Shown here: one piece after another, positions 28,867 through 37,586 of the stretch | How positions within the stretch are numbered: the first letter of the stretch is position 1 | Layout: each line of letters begins with the position of its first letter | Assembly: GCF_021555175.1 (NCBI RefSeq) | Contig: NZ_JAKGRW010000019.1 | Coordinates: forward strand, 1-64,000 | DNA length: 64,000 nt | Reading direction: 5' to 3' | DNA from: Nocardioides alcanivorans | Lineage (GTDB): Bacteria > Actinomycetota > Actinomycetes > Propionibacteriales > Nocardioidaceae | Position numbers and translations under genes: made by a program | Notes under the pieces: model-generated | Seen by the model: only the letters and a program-made list of their open reading frames with translations | Told to the model about the DNA's origin: nothing | Databases searched by the model: none

Positions 28867-30264
28867 TCACGCGTCACCCTCACGGACCTTCTTGCGTGCC
28901 TGCCAGTCCGGGAGGTTGCGCTGCGGCCCGGCGGAGACGGCCAGGGCCCCGTCGGGTACGTCGCGACGCACCGTCGTGCCGCCTCCGGTCATCGCGTCGT
29001 CACCGATCGCAACGGGTGCGACGAAGGTGTTGTTGGAGCCCGTCTTGGCACGGTCCCCGACGGTGGTGCGGTGCTTGTTGGTGCCGTCGTAGTTGGCAAA
29101 GATCGTGCCGGCCCCGATGTTGGAGTCCGTGCCGATCTCGGCGTCACCCACGTAGGAGAGGTGTGGCACCTTGGAGCGATCACCGATCTGGGCGTTCTTG
29201 GTCTCGACGAAGGCACCGATCTTGCCGGCCGCTCCGAGGGTCGTGCCGGGACGCAGGTAGGAGAATGGCCCCACCGTGGCGCCCTCCCCCACGACGGCCA
29301 GCTCACCGTGGGTGCGCACCACCCGGGCACCGGCACCGATCTCGCAGTCCTTGAGCGTGGAGTCCGGCCCGATCACGGCGTCCTCACGCACGAGCGTCGC
29401 ACCCAGGAGCTGGCACCCGGGAAGGATCGTGACGTCGGGCTCGAGCACCACGTCGGCATCGATCCACGTGGTCTCGGGATCCATCACCGTGACACCTGCC
29501 AACATCGCCTCGCGTACGACACGACGGTTGAGCTCGCGGCCGAGCGCGGCGAGCTGGACCCGGTCGTTGGCGCCCTCGGTCTGCTTGACGTCATCGAGCA
29601 GGTGCGCGCCGACGGTGAGCCCGGCATCGCGGGCGATCCGCACGGTGTCGGTGAGGTAATACTCGCCACCGGCGTTGTTGTTGGTGAGGCCGCCGAGCGC
29701 CTCACGCAGGAACGCCGCGTCGAAGGCGAGGATGCCGGAGTTGATCTCGTCGATGTCGCGCTGCTCGAGGGTCGCGTCCTTCTCCTCGACGATCCCCTCC
29801 ACGTCACCCTCGGCGTTGCGGATGATGCGGCCGTAGCCGAACGGATCGGGCACCTTGCCGGTGAGGATGCTGACCGCCCGTTCCGCCGCGTCGTGCTCCT
29901 CGGCGAAGGCGCGCAGGCTCTCGCCACGCAGGAGCGGGGTGTCACCGGTGACCACCACGACGGTCCCGGTCGCCTGCCCTCCCAACGCCTCGAGGGCGAC
30001 CCGGACCGCGTCGCCGGTGCCGTCGAGGGACTCCTGGACGGCGAGGACCGCCTCGGGCAGGTGCTCGAGGATGTGCGGACCGACCTGTTCGCGTTGGGTG
30101 CCGATCACCGCCACGACCCGGCGCGGCTCCATCGCCCGGACGGCAGTGAGCACGTGGCCCACCATGCTCCGACCACCGATGCGGTGCAGCACCTTCATGG
30201 TCTTGCTCTTCATCCGGGTACCGCCACCGGCGGCCAGCACGACGACGGTCAGATCCTTGCTCAT
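28867..30264 (-). CDS. glmU: Bifunctional GlcNAc-1-P uridyltransferase / GlcN-1-P acetyltransferase
   Basis: GlmU makes UDP-GlcNAc for peptidoglycan. The N-terminal pyrophosphorylase shows LAAGGGTRMKSKTMKVLH, VVVTGDTPLLRGE and GYGRIIRN. The C-terminal left-handed beta-helix acetyltransferase has hexapeptide repeats (ATVGPFSYLRPGTTLG, KIGAFVETKNAQIGDRSKV, GDAEIGTDSNIGAGTIFANY). The ATG at 30264 gives 465 residues, the normal size. The upstream in-frame extension is discarded. It is followed by prs after 99 bases. Confidence 0.97.
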   Translation of the reverse strand: MSKDLTVVVLAAGGGTRMKSKTMKVLHRIGGRSMVGHVLTAVRAMEPRRVVAVIGTQREQVGPHILEHLPEAVLAVQESLDGTGDAVRVALEALGGQATGTVVVVTGDTPLLRGESLRAFAEEHDAAERAVSILTGKVPDPFGYGRIIRNAEGDVEGIVEEKDATLEQRDIDEINSGILAFDAAFLREALGGLTNNNAGGEYYLTDTVRIARDAGLTVGAHLLDDVKQTEGANDRVQLAALGRELNRRVVREAMLAGVTVMDPETTWIDADVVLEPDVTILPGCQLLGATLVREDAVIGPDSTLKDCEIGAGARVVRTHGELAVVGEGATVGPFSYLRPGTTLGAAGKIGAFVETKNAQIGDRSKVPHLSYVGDAEIGTDSNIGAGTIFANYDGTNKHRTTVGDRAKTGSNNTFVAPVAIGDDAMTGGGTTVRRDVPDGALAVSAGPQRNLPDWQARKKVREGDA

Positions 30265-30327
30265 CACAACCGCGACCCTAACGTGCCGGTGCACGTGCTC
30301 GACTCGACTTGCGCAGACAATGGCCCC

Positions 30328-31345
30328 ATGCCACCCGCGAGCACCGCAGACCGTCTCCTCGATGCCCAGGTCGTCTGGATGGTCGACCAACTCACCGGCG
30401 AGGACCTCCCCGGCTCATCGGTGAGGTCGTCGACGACCTCACCGAGCTCGGTCGGAAGATCACCGTCGGCGAGGCCACCGATCCCACAGCGGTCAAGGAG
30501 TTCCTCCGCACCGCACTGCAGCAGGTCCCGGCGAGCGCCGCGGCCAGCACGCTGGTGAGCGTGGCCGCAGAGGCGGCGTACGACGGTCCGGCGGCGCCCT
30601 TCACCCTCGCCGAACTCGTGCAACGCGAGCACGTGGAGCAACTGCTCACCGAGGCGTTCGCGCATCTTGACCTCGCCGAGGTGTTCCTCGACCAGATCGC
30701 GGAGAGCCCGCTCGTGGCCACGCTGGCCACCCGCTTCGTGGGCCGCTTGGTCAGCGAGGTGGTCGCCACCAACCGAGCGGTCGCCGAGAAGATCCCCGGC
30801 GTCGGCTCCCTCGTCTCGCTCGGCTCCAACATGGCCGGCAAGGTCGTCGGCGCCGCCGACAAGCAGTTCGAGGCGTTGCTCGGCGACACGGCAGGCAAGG
30901 GCGCGACCTTCGCGATGCGCCGACTCAACAAGGTCGCCGTGGAGACGCTCCGCGATCCGGCCGCGCAGCAGGCAGCACTCCAGGTGTTCGACCTGTACGC
31001 CGACACTCCCTCGGCAGCGGAGGCGACCGGCTCGGAGACCGGGAGGACGTGCACCGGATCGCCGACCTGACCCAGGAGATCGCCATCGGGATCGCGGCAT
31101 CGGCACCTGCGTCGGCCCTGGTGGACGCGCTCGTCGACGGCTTCCTTGCGGTCTATCGGGAGGAGACGCTGACGACGTTGGTGGCGGACCTCGGTGGGGA
31201 CCGTGACGACCTCGTCGCTCGGGCAACCGCATTGGCGACGCCGCTGGTGACCGCGGCCGTGGCCTCCGGCGAGGTCGAGCAGCTGCTCAGGGCGCGACTG
31301 GCACCGTTCTTCCACTCACCGCAGGTCGCTGCGATCCTCGGCTGA
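30328..31345 (+). CDS. Unknown helical protein, two frameshifts
   Basis: I do not recognise this family. The gene starts at the ATG at 30328, 63 bases from the divergent glmU. Two bases are missing, one in the C run 30408-30411 and one in the G run 31041-31043. Repair gives a continuous ~339-residue protein beginning STADRLLDAQVVWMVDQL and ending FFHSPQVAAILG. The sequence is almost entirely helical, acidic to neutral, with repeated patterns such as VEQLLTEAFAHLDLAEVFLDQ and VEQLLRARLAPFF, suggesting an internal duplication. There is no signal peptide or clear membrane helix, though GSLVSLGSNMAGKVVGAA is mildly hydrophobic. Confidence 0.7.
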
Positions 31346-31383
31346 GTGGATCCTCCGCTGTTCCGACCTTGTCGGAGCTGCGC

Positions 31384-31656
31384 TCAGACGAGGTCCTTGC
31401 GGTACTCCTCGAGCAACGTCCGGGCCCGGGTCTCGTCGCGCTGCGCGATCGGCAGCAGCAACTCGGTGACCACGTCGGTGAGCTCGGCGATGCGTCGGTT
31501 GAGCTGACGGTTCTCCTGCACCTCGTCCTCCACCGCGCGCAGTCGCGCCCGGAGGCCCTGAGGACGGTCCCGGAGCCGGTCCACCGCCTCCCGTGCCTGG
31601 CGAAGCCGCGTCCTCGGGGCAATGGTCCGGCGGACCCGGCCAACGGTGGTGCTCAT
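31384..31656 (-). CDS. Small basic coiled-coil protein
   Basis: This 90-residue protein, with ATG at 31656 overlapping the upstream stop (ATGA), is a basic N-terminus (VGRVRRTIAPRTRLRQ) followed by a heptad-like helix (VEDEVQENRQLNRRIAELTD and VVTELLLPIAQRDE). Its function is unknown. It is the third gene of the TagD-like/LicD operon, so it may help organise that envelope enzyme complex (inference). Confidence 0.75.
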   Translation of the reverse strand: MSTTVGRVRRTIAPRTRLRQAREAVDRLRDRPQGLRARLRAVEDEVQENRQLNRRIAELTDVVTELLLPIAQRDETRARTLLEEYRKDLV

Positions 31657-33238
31657 GGGCGTTCCTTCGAGTGGGTGGGTGAAGAGGTGGTCGGGGACCA
31701 GCGCACGACCATCCGGCACACGGACGGGTCCGCCTGGTCGAAGCTGTCGTGACCGGCCCGTTCCTCGAAGTGCACCACGGTGCCGCCGGCCGCTTCGATC
31801 TCCCGGCGCACGAGGTCGGGCTGGACCCTCCGGACGAGGTCCATCGGCGGCGGTGGGCCCGCTCCGGCGGCGGGGCTCGAGAACTCGAGGAAGAGCGACC
31901 CGCCGCCCCGCAGCGCCATCCGGGCAAGTCGCCACAGGTTGGCGCGCTCCGCGGCGTCGAGGCACCCGACGAGGTGCCGGGCGTAGAGATGGTGGGGCTC
32001 ACGCGCCAGCACCGCACCGAGGGAGAGCACCGTGCGCAGCTCCCCCAGGATCAGCGGCTGCACGTCGATCGCAAGCTGCCGGCGTCGAGCCTTCGCCTTG
32101 ACCTGACGTCGCGAGATGCGCGAGAAGTCGGCCGAGATCACCCGGTGTCCGTAGGAGGCGAAGTAGACGGAGTCGCGACCGTTCCCGGCACCGAGATCGA
32201 CGACAGGGACGTCCGCACCCACCTGGTGGCGCACCCAGATGGCGAACTCGGAGCGCTTGCGCGGCACCTCGGCAGACTCGGGGCCGCCGTGGAACTCGCT
32301 CCACCGACCCATGAGGGTGCGGAAACCGCGCAGCCACCCGTCGAGGCGGCGGATCCCAGCGGTGGGATCGGCGTACTTGAACGCGGGATCCGGGACCCGC
32401 CAACCGGGGCCGTAGACGAACCTCAGCATCTCCTCCGGCCGCGCCGGAGCGGCGAAGGTGTGGCCGTGCAACTCGATCGTGGAGACGGGCAGGATCGCGG
32501 ACTCCGACAACGTGCCGCTGCGGTTTCCCAGCTGGAAGAAGGTGCCACCGACCCAGAAGGCGACGAAGACGTCGATGTGGCAACGGCGCCCGTCGCTGAG
32601 CGGCAGCAGCAGCTTGATGTCGCCCCCGGACATCCGCAGGACGTCCCAACCGAGCTCGCGCATCCGGCGCTCGATCCGGTAGGACTCGGCGATCAGGTCG
32701 GCGGGTGACTCGGTGCGGCTGACGTAGCAGAGATCGGAGTCCGAGTCGTGCGCGATCATGGCGCCGTCCCGGACCGCGCCGAGCAGCATCCCGTAGTTGA
32801 GATAGGCGTCCAGCCCGCACCGGTCACGCAGGTCGTCGAGAGCACGCCCGGTGCCGACGAGGATCTCCTCGCGGATCCGTTCGTCGGTCGCCTCGAACGA
32901 ACGAGCCAGGTGTCCGACCTTGTCGATGCTGAGCGGGTGACCCGAGGCATCGACGACGCTCAACAGGCCACCGCCCTCGAAGGTGACCTCACCGTCGAAG
33001 GCGGTCGTTCCCGACCCGTCCCTGACCGTGAAGCGGCCGACACCACGCAGGTGCGGACGGAGCACGTCGGGCCAGGGAGGAACCGGCCGCCGGCGGAGAT
33101 CCGGCCGTCCCTGGTCGGCTGGAACGACAACAGGTAGCGCCCGTCGAGCTCGACCACCAGGGGGCCGCGCACCTGCCCGGGAACCCAGATGCCCGACTCG
33201 TCGATTCGGGCCTCCACTCGGAGCCCGACCACACTCAC
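31653..33238 (-). CDS. LicD-like transferase fused to SAM methyltransferase, one frameshift
   Basis: Three parts are visible in about 528 residues. Residues 1-100 are a small beta domain (GLRVEARIDESGIWVPGQV). The middle has the LicD nucleotidyltransferase-like signature YLNYGMLLGAVRDGAMIAHD followed by DSDLCYV and CHIDVFVAFW. The C-terminus is a class I methyltransferase (VVDLGAGNGRDSVYFASYG, then ISADFSRISRRQVKAKARR). LicD proteins move phosphocholine or similar groups onto teichoic acids or glycans. A base is missing in the G run 33075-33077; repair gives RFLPWPDVLRPHL. The start at 33238 overlaps the TagD-like stop by four bases. The fusion suggests transfer and methylation of one surface substituent (inference). 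Confidence 0.82.
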
Positions 33239-33672
33239 GACGCGACCCGGATGGCTCGGCCAGGGGCCGTGAGGGCCCGGCGCAGCTGGCTGCTCGACGT
33301 GTGTGCGGTGTAGGGGAAGAAGACGACCTCGACCCCGACCTCACCCAGGCGCGCGACCAGGTCGTCCCCCTTCGGGGTGCCCCGCCAGTCGTCGCCCTTG
33401 AAGATTCGGTGGAAGCCGACCTCGCGCCAGGCGTCCACCTTGTCGAGGGTGGTCTCGGCGTGGACCGCGTCAACGATGTCGAGGGCACTGACGATCTCCA
33501 TGCGCTCCGCAAGCGGGATCCAGGGCGTCATGCCCTTCGCCTCCAGGCACACCTCGTCGGAGACCACACCGGCCACGAGCACGTCGCACTGCTCGCGGGC
33601 CCGTCGGAGCACGTTGAGGTGCCCCACGTGGAACAGGTCGTAGACCCCCGGTGCGTAGCCGACGACGGCCAT
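33235..33672 (-). CDS. TagD-like cytidylyltransferase
   Basis: This 145-residue nucleotidyltransferase has the HxGH signature in VYDLFHVGHLNVLRRAREQC and the second-half segment IFKGDDWRGTPKGDDLV, with VVFFPYTAHTSSSQLRR in place of the ISTT motif. Family members make CDP-glycerol, CDP-ethanolamine or related activated alcohols. The ATG at 33672 has GAGGAGG upstream. The gene opens a three-gene operon with the LicD-methyltransferase. The upstream 33680-33725 stretch is strikingly AT-rich for this genome and probably holds the promoter. Confidence 0.88.
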   Translation of the reverse strand: MAVVGYAPGVYDLFHVGHLNVLRRAREQCDVLVAGVVSDEVCLEAKGMTPWIPLAERMEIVSALDIVDAVHAETTLDKVDAWREVGFHRIFKGDDWRGTPKGDDLVARLGEVGVEVVFFPYTAHTSSSQLRRALTAPGRAIRVAS

Positions 33673-33791
33673 CCTGCCCTCCTCAGTAAACAGTCAAACT
33701 TAAGTAATTAACTCTACATTAACATCGGCGTCATCCCCCGGTGCTCCCGACACTGCGTTTCGACCATCGCGCGCGAAACGCAGCGCCGTGC

Positions 33792-34331
33792 TCAGAGCGA
33801 GAGCCTGCTGAAACCGCTGCGGTGGAACACCAGGGGCTGGGAGTCGTCGGCGTGTTCCACACCGTGCAACTCGAGCAGCACGATGGTGTGGTCCCCCGCC
33901 TCGACCTCACGGAAGATCGAGCAGTCGAAACGGGCCAGGCCGTCGTCGAGGGTGATCGCCCCGGCGTCGTTGGTCGTCGACTCGACGCCGTCGAAGCGTT
34001 GCTCCGGCGGGCCGGCGAGCTGACGGCAGACAGCGCCGTGGTGGGCAGCCAGGATCGTCACCCCGAGATGACCGGCGCGGCGCAGGTCGGGCCAGGTCTT
34101 CGAGCCGTTGGCCACCGAGAACGAGACCAGCGGCGGATCCAGGCTGACCGACGAGAAGGAACTTGCAGCGAGACCGACCGGCCGGCCGTCGACCTCGGCA
34201 GCCACGGCCACGACCCCGCTCGGAAAGATGCCGAAGGCCTCCCGCAACCGCTTCGGATCGAGGTCCTGATTGGTGGTCAGCTCGGTCCGTTCTGCAGCGG
34301 CCAAGGCGGGACTCGCGCCGCCCTGGCTCAC
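33792..34331 (-). CDS. Flavin reductase (FMN-binding split barrel)
   Basis: This 179-residue NAD(P)H:flavin reductase-like protein has the family blocks FGIFPSGVVAVAAEVDGRPVG, AASSFSSVSLDPPLVSFSV, LGVTILAAHHGAVCRQLAG and IFREVEAGDHTIVLLELHGV. It would supply reduced FMN to the monooxygenase encoded just upstream. The GTG start at 34331 overlaps that gene's stop by four bases, so the two are coupled. Confidence 0.9.
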   Translation of the reverse strand: MSQGGASPALAAAERTELTTNQDLDPKRLREAFGIFPSGVVAVAAEVDGRPVGLAASSFSSVSLDPPLVSFSVANGSKTWPDLRRAGHLGVTILAAHHGAVCRQLAGPPEQRFDGVESTTNDAGAITLDDGLARFDCSIFREVEAGDHTIVLLELHGVEHADDSQPLVFHRSGFSRLSL

Positions 34332-35484
34332 GAGGCGGCCACCTGGCCGGCCGGACTGTGCGGTACGGCGCCCCCGGCCACCCCGCGCGGCGCGGGATCG
34401 ACCCACCGCCCGCGCTCCTCGAGGATCGGGAGGACGCCCTCGCCGAACCAGTAGGCACCCTCGAGATGCGGATAGGCGGACAGCACGAACTCATCGATAC
34501 CCAGGTCGGCGTACTCCTCGATGCGGTCCGCGACCTCCTCGTGGCTGCCCACGAGCGCGGTGCCGGCGCCACCGCGGACCAGGCCGACGCCCGCCCAGAC
34601 GTTGGGGTGGATCTCGAGATCGTCGGTACGGCCTCCGTGCAGGGCCATCATGCGACGTTGCCCCTCGGACTCACTCCTGGCCAGGCCCGCCTGCACGTCG
34701 TCGATCGCCGATGCGGACATCTGGGCGAGCAGCCGGTCGGCCTCTGCCCATGCCTCCTCGGAGGTGTCACGAGTGATGGTGTGCATGCGGATGCCGAAGC
34801 GGATCCGGCGACCCTCCTTCTCGGCGAGCCCACGGATCCACGCGATCTTCTCGGCAACAGCAGCGGGCGGCTCACCCCACGTGAGGTAGACATCGGCATG
34901 GCGGGCGGCGATCTCGCCGGCGATCGGCGAGGAGCCGCCGAAGTAGATCTCCGGCACGGGATCGGGGATCTGCTCCAACTGGGCGTTCTCGATCGAGAAG
35001 TGGGCGCCCTCATGGGTGACGGTCTCCCCGCCCAGAGCCGCCGGACGATCCCCAGGAACTCGTCGCAGCGCTGGTAGCGCTCGGTCTTGTCGAGGAAGTC
35101 GCCGAACATCCTCTGCTCGCGACTCTCGCCACCCGTCACCACGTTGAGCAGCAACCGGCCACCACTGAGGTTCTGGAAGGTCCCGGCCATCTGGGCGGCC
35201 AGGAACGGCGTCACCATGCCGGGACGGAAGGCGACCAGGAACTTGAGCCGCTCGGTGGTCTGGGTGAGCATCGCCGTGGTCAGCCACGCGTCCTCACACC
35301 AGGCGCCGGTCGGCGTGAGGGCGGCCTCGAAGCCGTTGTCCTCCGCGGCGCGGGAGACCTGGGTCAGGTAGGGGACGTCGCCGGGGCGACCGGATGCACC
35401 GGTGCGCACGCCGTGACCGCCGCTGATGACGTGGCGGCCGTCCCCACCGTTGGTGGGCAGGAACCAGTGGAATTTCAGCGACAC
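34328..35484 (-). CDS. FMNH2-dependent monooxygenase (SsuD-like), one frameshift
   Basis: The start SLKFHWFLPTNGGDGRHV and the blocks AALTPTGAWCEDAWLTTAML, MAGTFQNLSGGRLLLNVVTG and MFGDFLDKTERYQRCDEFL are those of the luciferase-like alkanesulfonate monooxygenase group, which releases sulfite from organosulfonates. A base is missing in the C run 35026-35029. Repair joins RRLWAG to ETVTHEGAHF, and the rest follows (EIYFGGSSPIAGEIAARHAD, GSHEEVADRIEEYADLGID). The GTG at 35484 follows GAGGAG with five bases spacing. The pairing with a flavin reductase supports a two-component system; the true substrate could be another sulfonate or dimethyl sulfone. Confidence 0.87.
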
Positions 35485-35503
35485 GTGCACTCCTCGATAA
35501 TAC

Positions 35504-35518
35504 CTAGTAGATAACTAG
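35504..35518 (-). promoter_or_regulatory. Inverted repeat operator candidate upstream of SsuD-like gene
   Basis: CTAGT-agata-ACTAG is a perfect palindrome with 5-base arms. It sits 20 bases upstream of the monooxygenase start within an AT-rich stretch (35497-35528) that is the likely promoter. The regulator is unknown. Confidence 0.45.
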
Positions 35519-35555
35519 ACTTTATCGTCATGAAGCCGCGCTCCCAAGCAGGGGC

Positions 35556-35616
35556 CCTCGATGGAGTGAACGTGCTGCGATCGGACGCCGGGAACGACGC
35601 AGGCACTCCATCGAGG
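35556..35616. repeat. Long hairpin with perfect 13-bp stem
   Basis: cctcgatggagtg (35556-35568) and cactccatcgagg (35604-35616) are perfect inverted copies enclosing 35 bases that can pair further (ctgcg/cgcag). It lies downstream of the tRNA-Gln 3' end and upstream of the monooxygenase promoter. It could be a tRNA transcript terminator without T-run, an RNA leader, or a protein site. Confidence 0.6.
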
Positions 35617-35666
35617 CAGACGGGATGGAGGTGACGCGGCGCGTGGGAGCACAGCGCGCCGACTTG

Positions 35667-35745
35667 CTCCCCGGGTAGGAGTCGAACCTACGTCGCTAAT
35701 CCTGATTCAAAGTCAGGCGGGCCCTGCCGGCAGACCAACCGGGGA
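35667..35745 (-). tRNA. tRNA-Gln (anticodon TTG)
   Basis: Read on the minus strand, the acceptor arms TCCCCGG / CCGGGGA pair over 7 bp with discriminator G. The D arm is GGTC-tgccggcag-GGCC. The anticodon arm CCTGA-CTTTGAA-TCAGG puts TTG at positions 34-36, reading CAA. The T arm is GTAGG-TTCGACT-CCTAC. CCA is not encoded. The total is 79 nt: two bases lie between the D and anticodon stems and nine in the variable region, which is longer than the usual 4-5 for a class I tRNA. The Gln assignment is by anticodon. Confidence 0.88.
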
Positions 35746-35924
35746 ACGATCCCCGGAGGGATCGAGGAGTCAGTCTAGGCACTCCCCCACTCGACTGCGC
35801 ACTTGAACCCCGCCATGGACCAGCTCCACCACGTGCACAACGGGTGCACGCGGCGACGCTTCGCGCTGTGCGGCGCCCTGCTGCACAACACCTGCCGGGC
35901 GACGAGGGCCACTAGGCTCGGGGC

Positions 35925-37012
35925 GTGGACCTTCCGGTGATGCCTCCCGTCCGACCGATGCTGGCCAAGCCCGTCGCCAACGTGGCGGCCACGGCCAAGC
36001 ACGGACCGATGCTCTTCGAGCCGAAGTGGGACGGGTTCCGCTGCCTGGTCTTCAAGGACGGTGACGAAGTCGAGTTGGCCTCGCGCAACACCAAGCCGCT
36101 CACCCGCTACTTCCCCGACGTCGTCGCGGCGGCCCGCGAACAGCTGCCCGACCGGTGCGTGCTCGACGGCGAGCTCTTCGTCGCCCGCGGCGAGCCGGGC
36201 CACCAGCGGTTGGAGTTCGAGGTGCTGCAGGAACGCATTCATCCGGCGAGGTCCCGGGTCGAGTTGCTGGCCGAGGAGACACCAGCCGGCTTCGTCGCGT
36301 TCGACCTGCTCGCGCTGGGCGACACTGCCTGGATGGAGCGCCCGTTGCGGGAGCGACGTACTGCGCTGACGGAGGCGCTGGGTCACCTCACCGGGCCGTG
36401 CCACTTGACCCGCACGACCGAGGACCCGAGCGAGGCGGAAGCCTGGTTCACCGAGTTCGAGGGCGCCGGCTTCGACGGCGTGATCGCGAAGCCACTCGAC
36501 GCGCCGTACTCCCCAACCAGCGCACGATGCTCAAGGTGAAGCACTCCCGCACCGCCGACGTGGTGCTGGCCGGCTACCGCGAGCACAAGACCTCCACTCC
36601 GGAGGACCCGCTCGTGGGCTCACTCCTGCTCGGCCTGTACGACGAGGGGCGGCTCCAGCACATCGGTGTCAGCGCCAGCTTCACGGCCACCCGTCGGGCC
36701 GAGCTCTTCGCAGAACTGCAACCGCTCGTCTGCGACATCGCCGACCACCCGTGGGGCGAGTGGACGATCGCCAACCCCGATCGGGTCCCCGGCACCCAGA
36801 GCCGCTGGTCGGCGGGCAAGGACCTCTCCTTCACCCCGCTGCGTCCCGAGCGGGTGCTGGAGGTGGGCTACGACCACATGGAGGGTCGCCGGTTCCGACA
36901 CACCGCCCAGTTCAAGCGCTGGCGCGACGACCGCGACCCACAATCGTGTGGTTATGCGCAGTTGGAGGAGCCTGCCCGCTATGACTTGGCTACGATCTTG
37001 AACATCGACTGA
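35925..37012 (+). CDS. ligC: ATP-dependent DNA ligase, LigC type, one frameshift
   Basis: This is an ATP-dependent ligase of repair type, about 363 residues, near the length of mycobacterial LigC. Motif I with the adenylated lysine is FEPKWDGFRCL; the others are LDGELFV, FDLLALGD, FDGVIAKPLDAPY and the motif V lysine in LKVKHSRTADVVLAGYR. An OB-fold follows and ends in the RFRHTAQFKRWRDDRDP block. A base is missing in the C run 36511-36514; repair gives APYSPNQRTMLKVK. The start is the GTG at 35925. It is followed by a USP-like gene after 19 bases. Confidence 0.93.
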
Positions 37013-37031
37013 TCCCACCAGGAGGCGCGTC

Positions 37032-37586
37032 ATGACCACGCAAGAGCCCGAGCAGTCCGAGACCTACGACGTGGTCCTCCTGTGCGAGGAGGCACTCACG
37101 GCCCTCGACGCCGAGCAGGTCACGTCGCTCCACCAGGAGCTGCGCGACGAAGGCCAGGCGATCCGCTACCACGTGCTGCTGCCGGTGGAGGATGCCGCGG
37201 CCCGCGTGGAGGCGGCCATGGGGTCCCTCGCTGCCGGTGAAGTGATGGCTGCCCCTGCCATGGCCATCAGTGAGGTCGACCTGGAGGAGGTCCGCCGCGA
37301 CTGTGAGGAACGCTCACAGGCCGCGGTCGACGAGTCCGTGCGGCAGCTCGAGTCGATCGGCGCCACGGTCACCGGCCACCTCGTGCACGGAGCCCCGGTC
37401 GACGCACTGACCGAAGCGGTGTCGCGGCTCGACGGCCGCGAGGCGATCATCCTCACCCGACCACACGTGGTGGCCGAGTTCTTCCACGTCGACTGGACCT
37501 CCAAGGCGCGCCGCAAGCTCGGCGTGCCCGTGCTCCACCTGCTGGAGAAGGAGACCTTCGGCGAGCAGGGCGAGTCCGGGGTCTAG
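37032..37586 (+). CDS. Universal-stress-like conserved protein
   Basis: This 184-residue cytosolic protein starts at the ATG at 37032 after AGGAGG. Its alternating strands and helices (YDVVLLCEEALTALDAEQV, IRYHVLLPVED, GATVTGHLVHGAPVDALTEAV, GREAIILTRPH, LGVPVLHLLEKE) resemble one universal-stress/HUP-like domain. The ATP-binding glycine loop is not evident. Its TAG stop overlaps the stop of the convergent gene: the four bases CTAG serve both. Confidence 0.7.
   Translation: MTTQEPEQSETYDVVLLCEEALTALDAEQVTSLHQELRDEGQAIRYHVLLPVEDAAARVEAAMGSLAAGEVMAAPAMAISEVDLEEVRRDCEERSQAAVDESVRQLESIGATVTGHLVHGAPVDALTEAVSRLDGREAIILTRPHVVAEFFHVDWTSKARRKLGVPVLHLLEKETFGEQGESGV

Larger units (their letters stand above)
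35485..35924. other. 440-base region between monooxygenase and ligase genes
   Basis: This stretch contains the operator candidate and promoter of the SsuD-like gene, a long hairpin (35556-35616) and the tRNA-Gln gene. The remaining 35746-35924 shows no further gene or repeat that I can support. Confidence 0.7.

Noticed and set aside
27598..30558. A 986-codon plus-strand frame opposite prs and glmU
   Set aside because: It is the shadow of two certain genes; only its last ~80 bases (from 30328) are the true start of another gene.
35775..36404. A minus-strand gene opposite the DNA ligase
   Set aside because: It is the shadow of the ligase frame, with no domain and no plausible start region.
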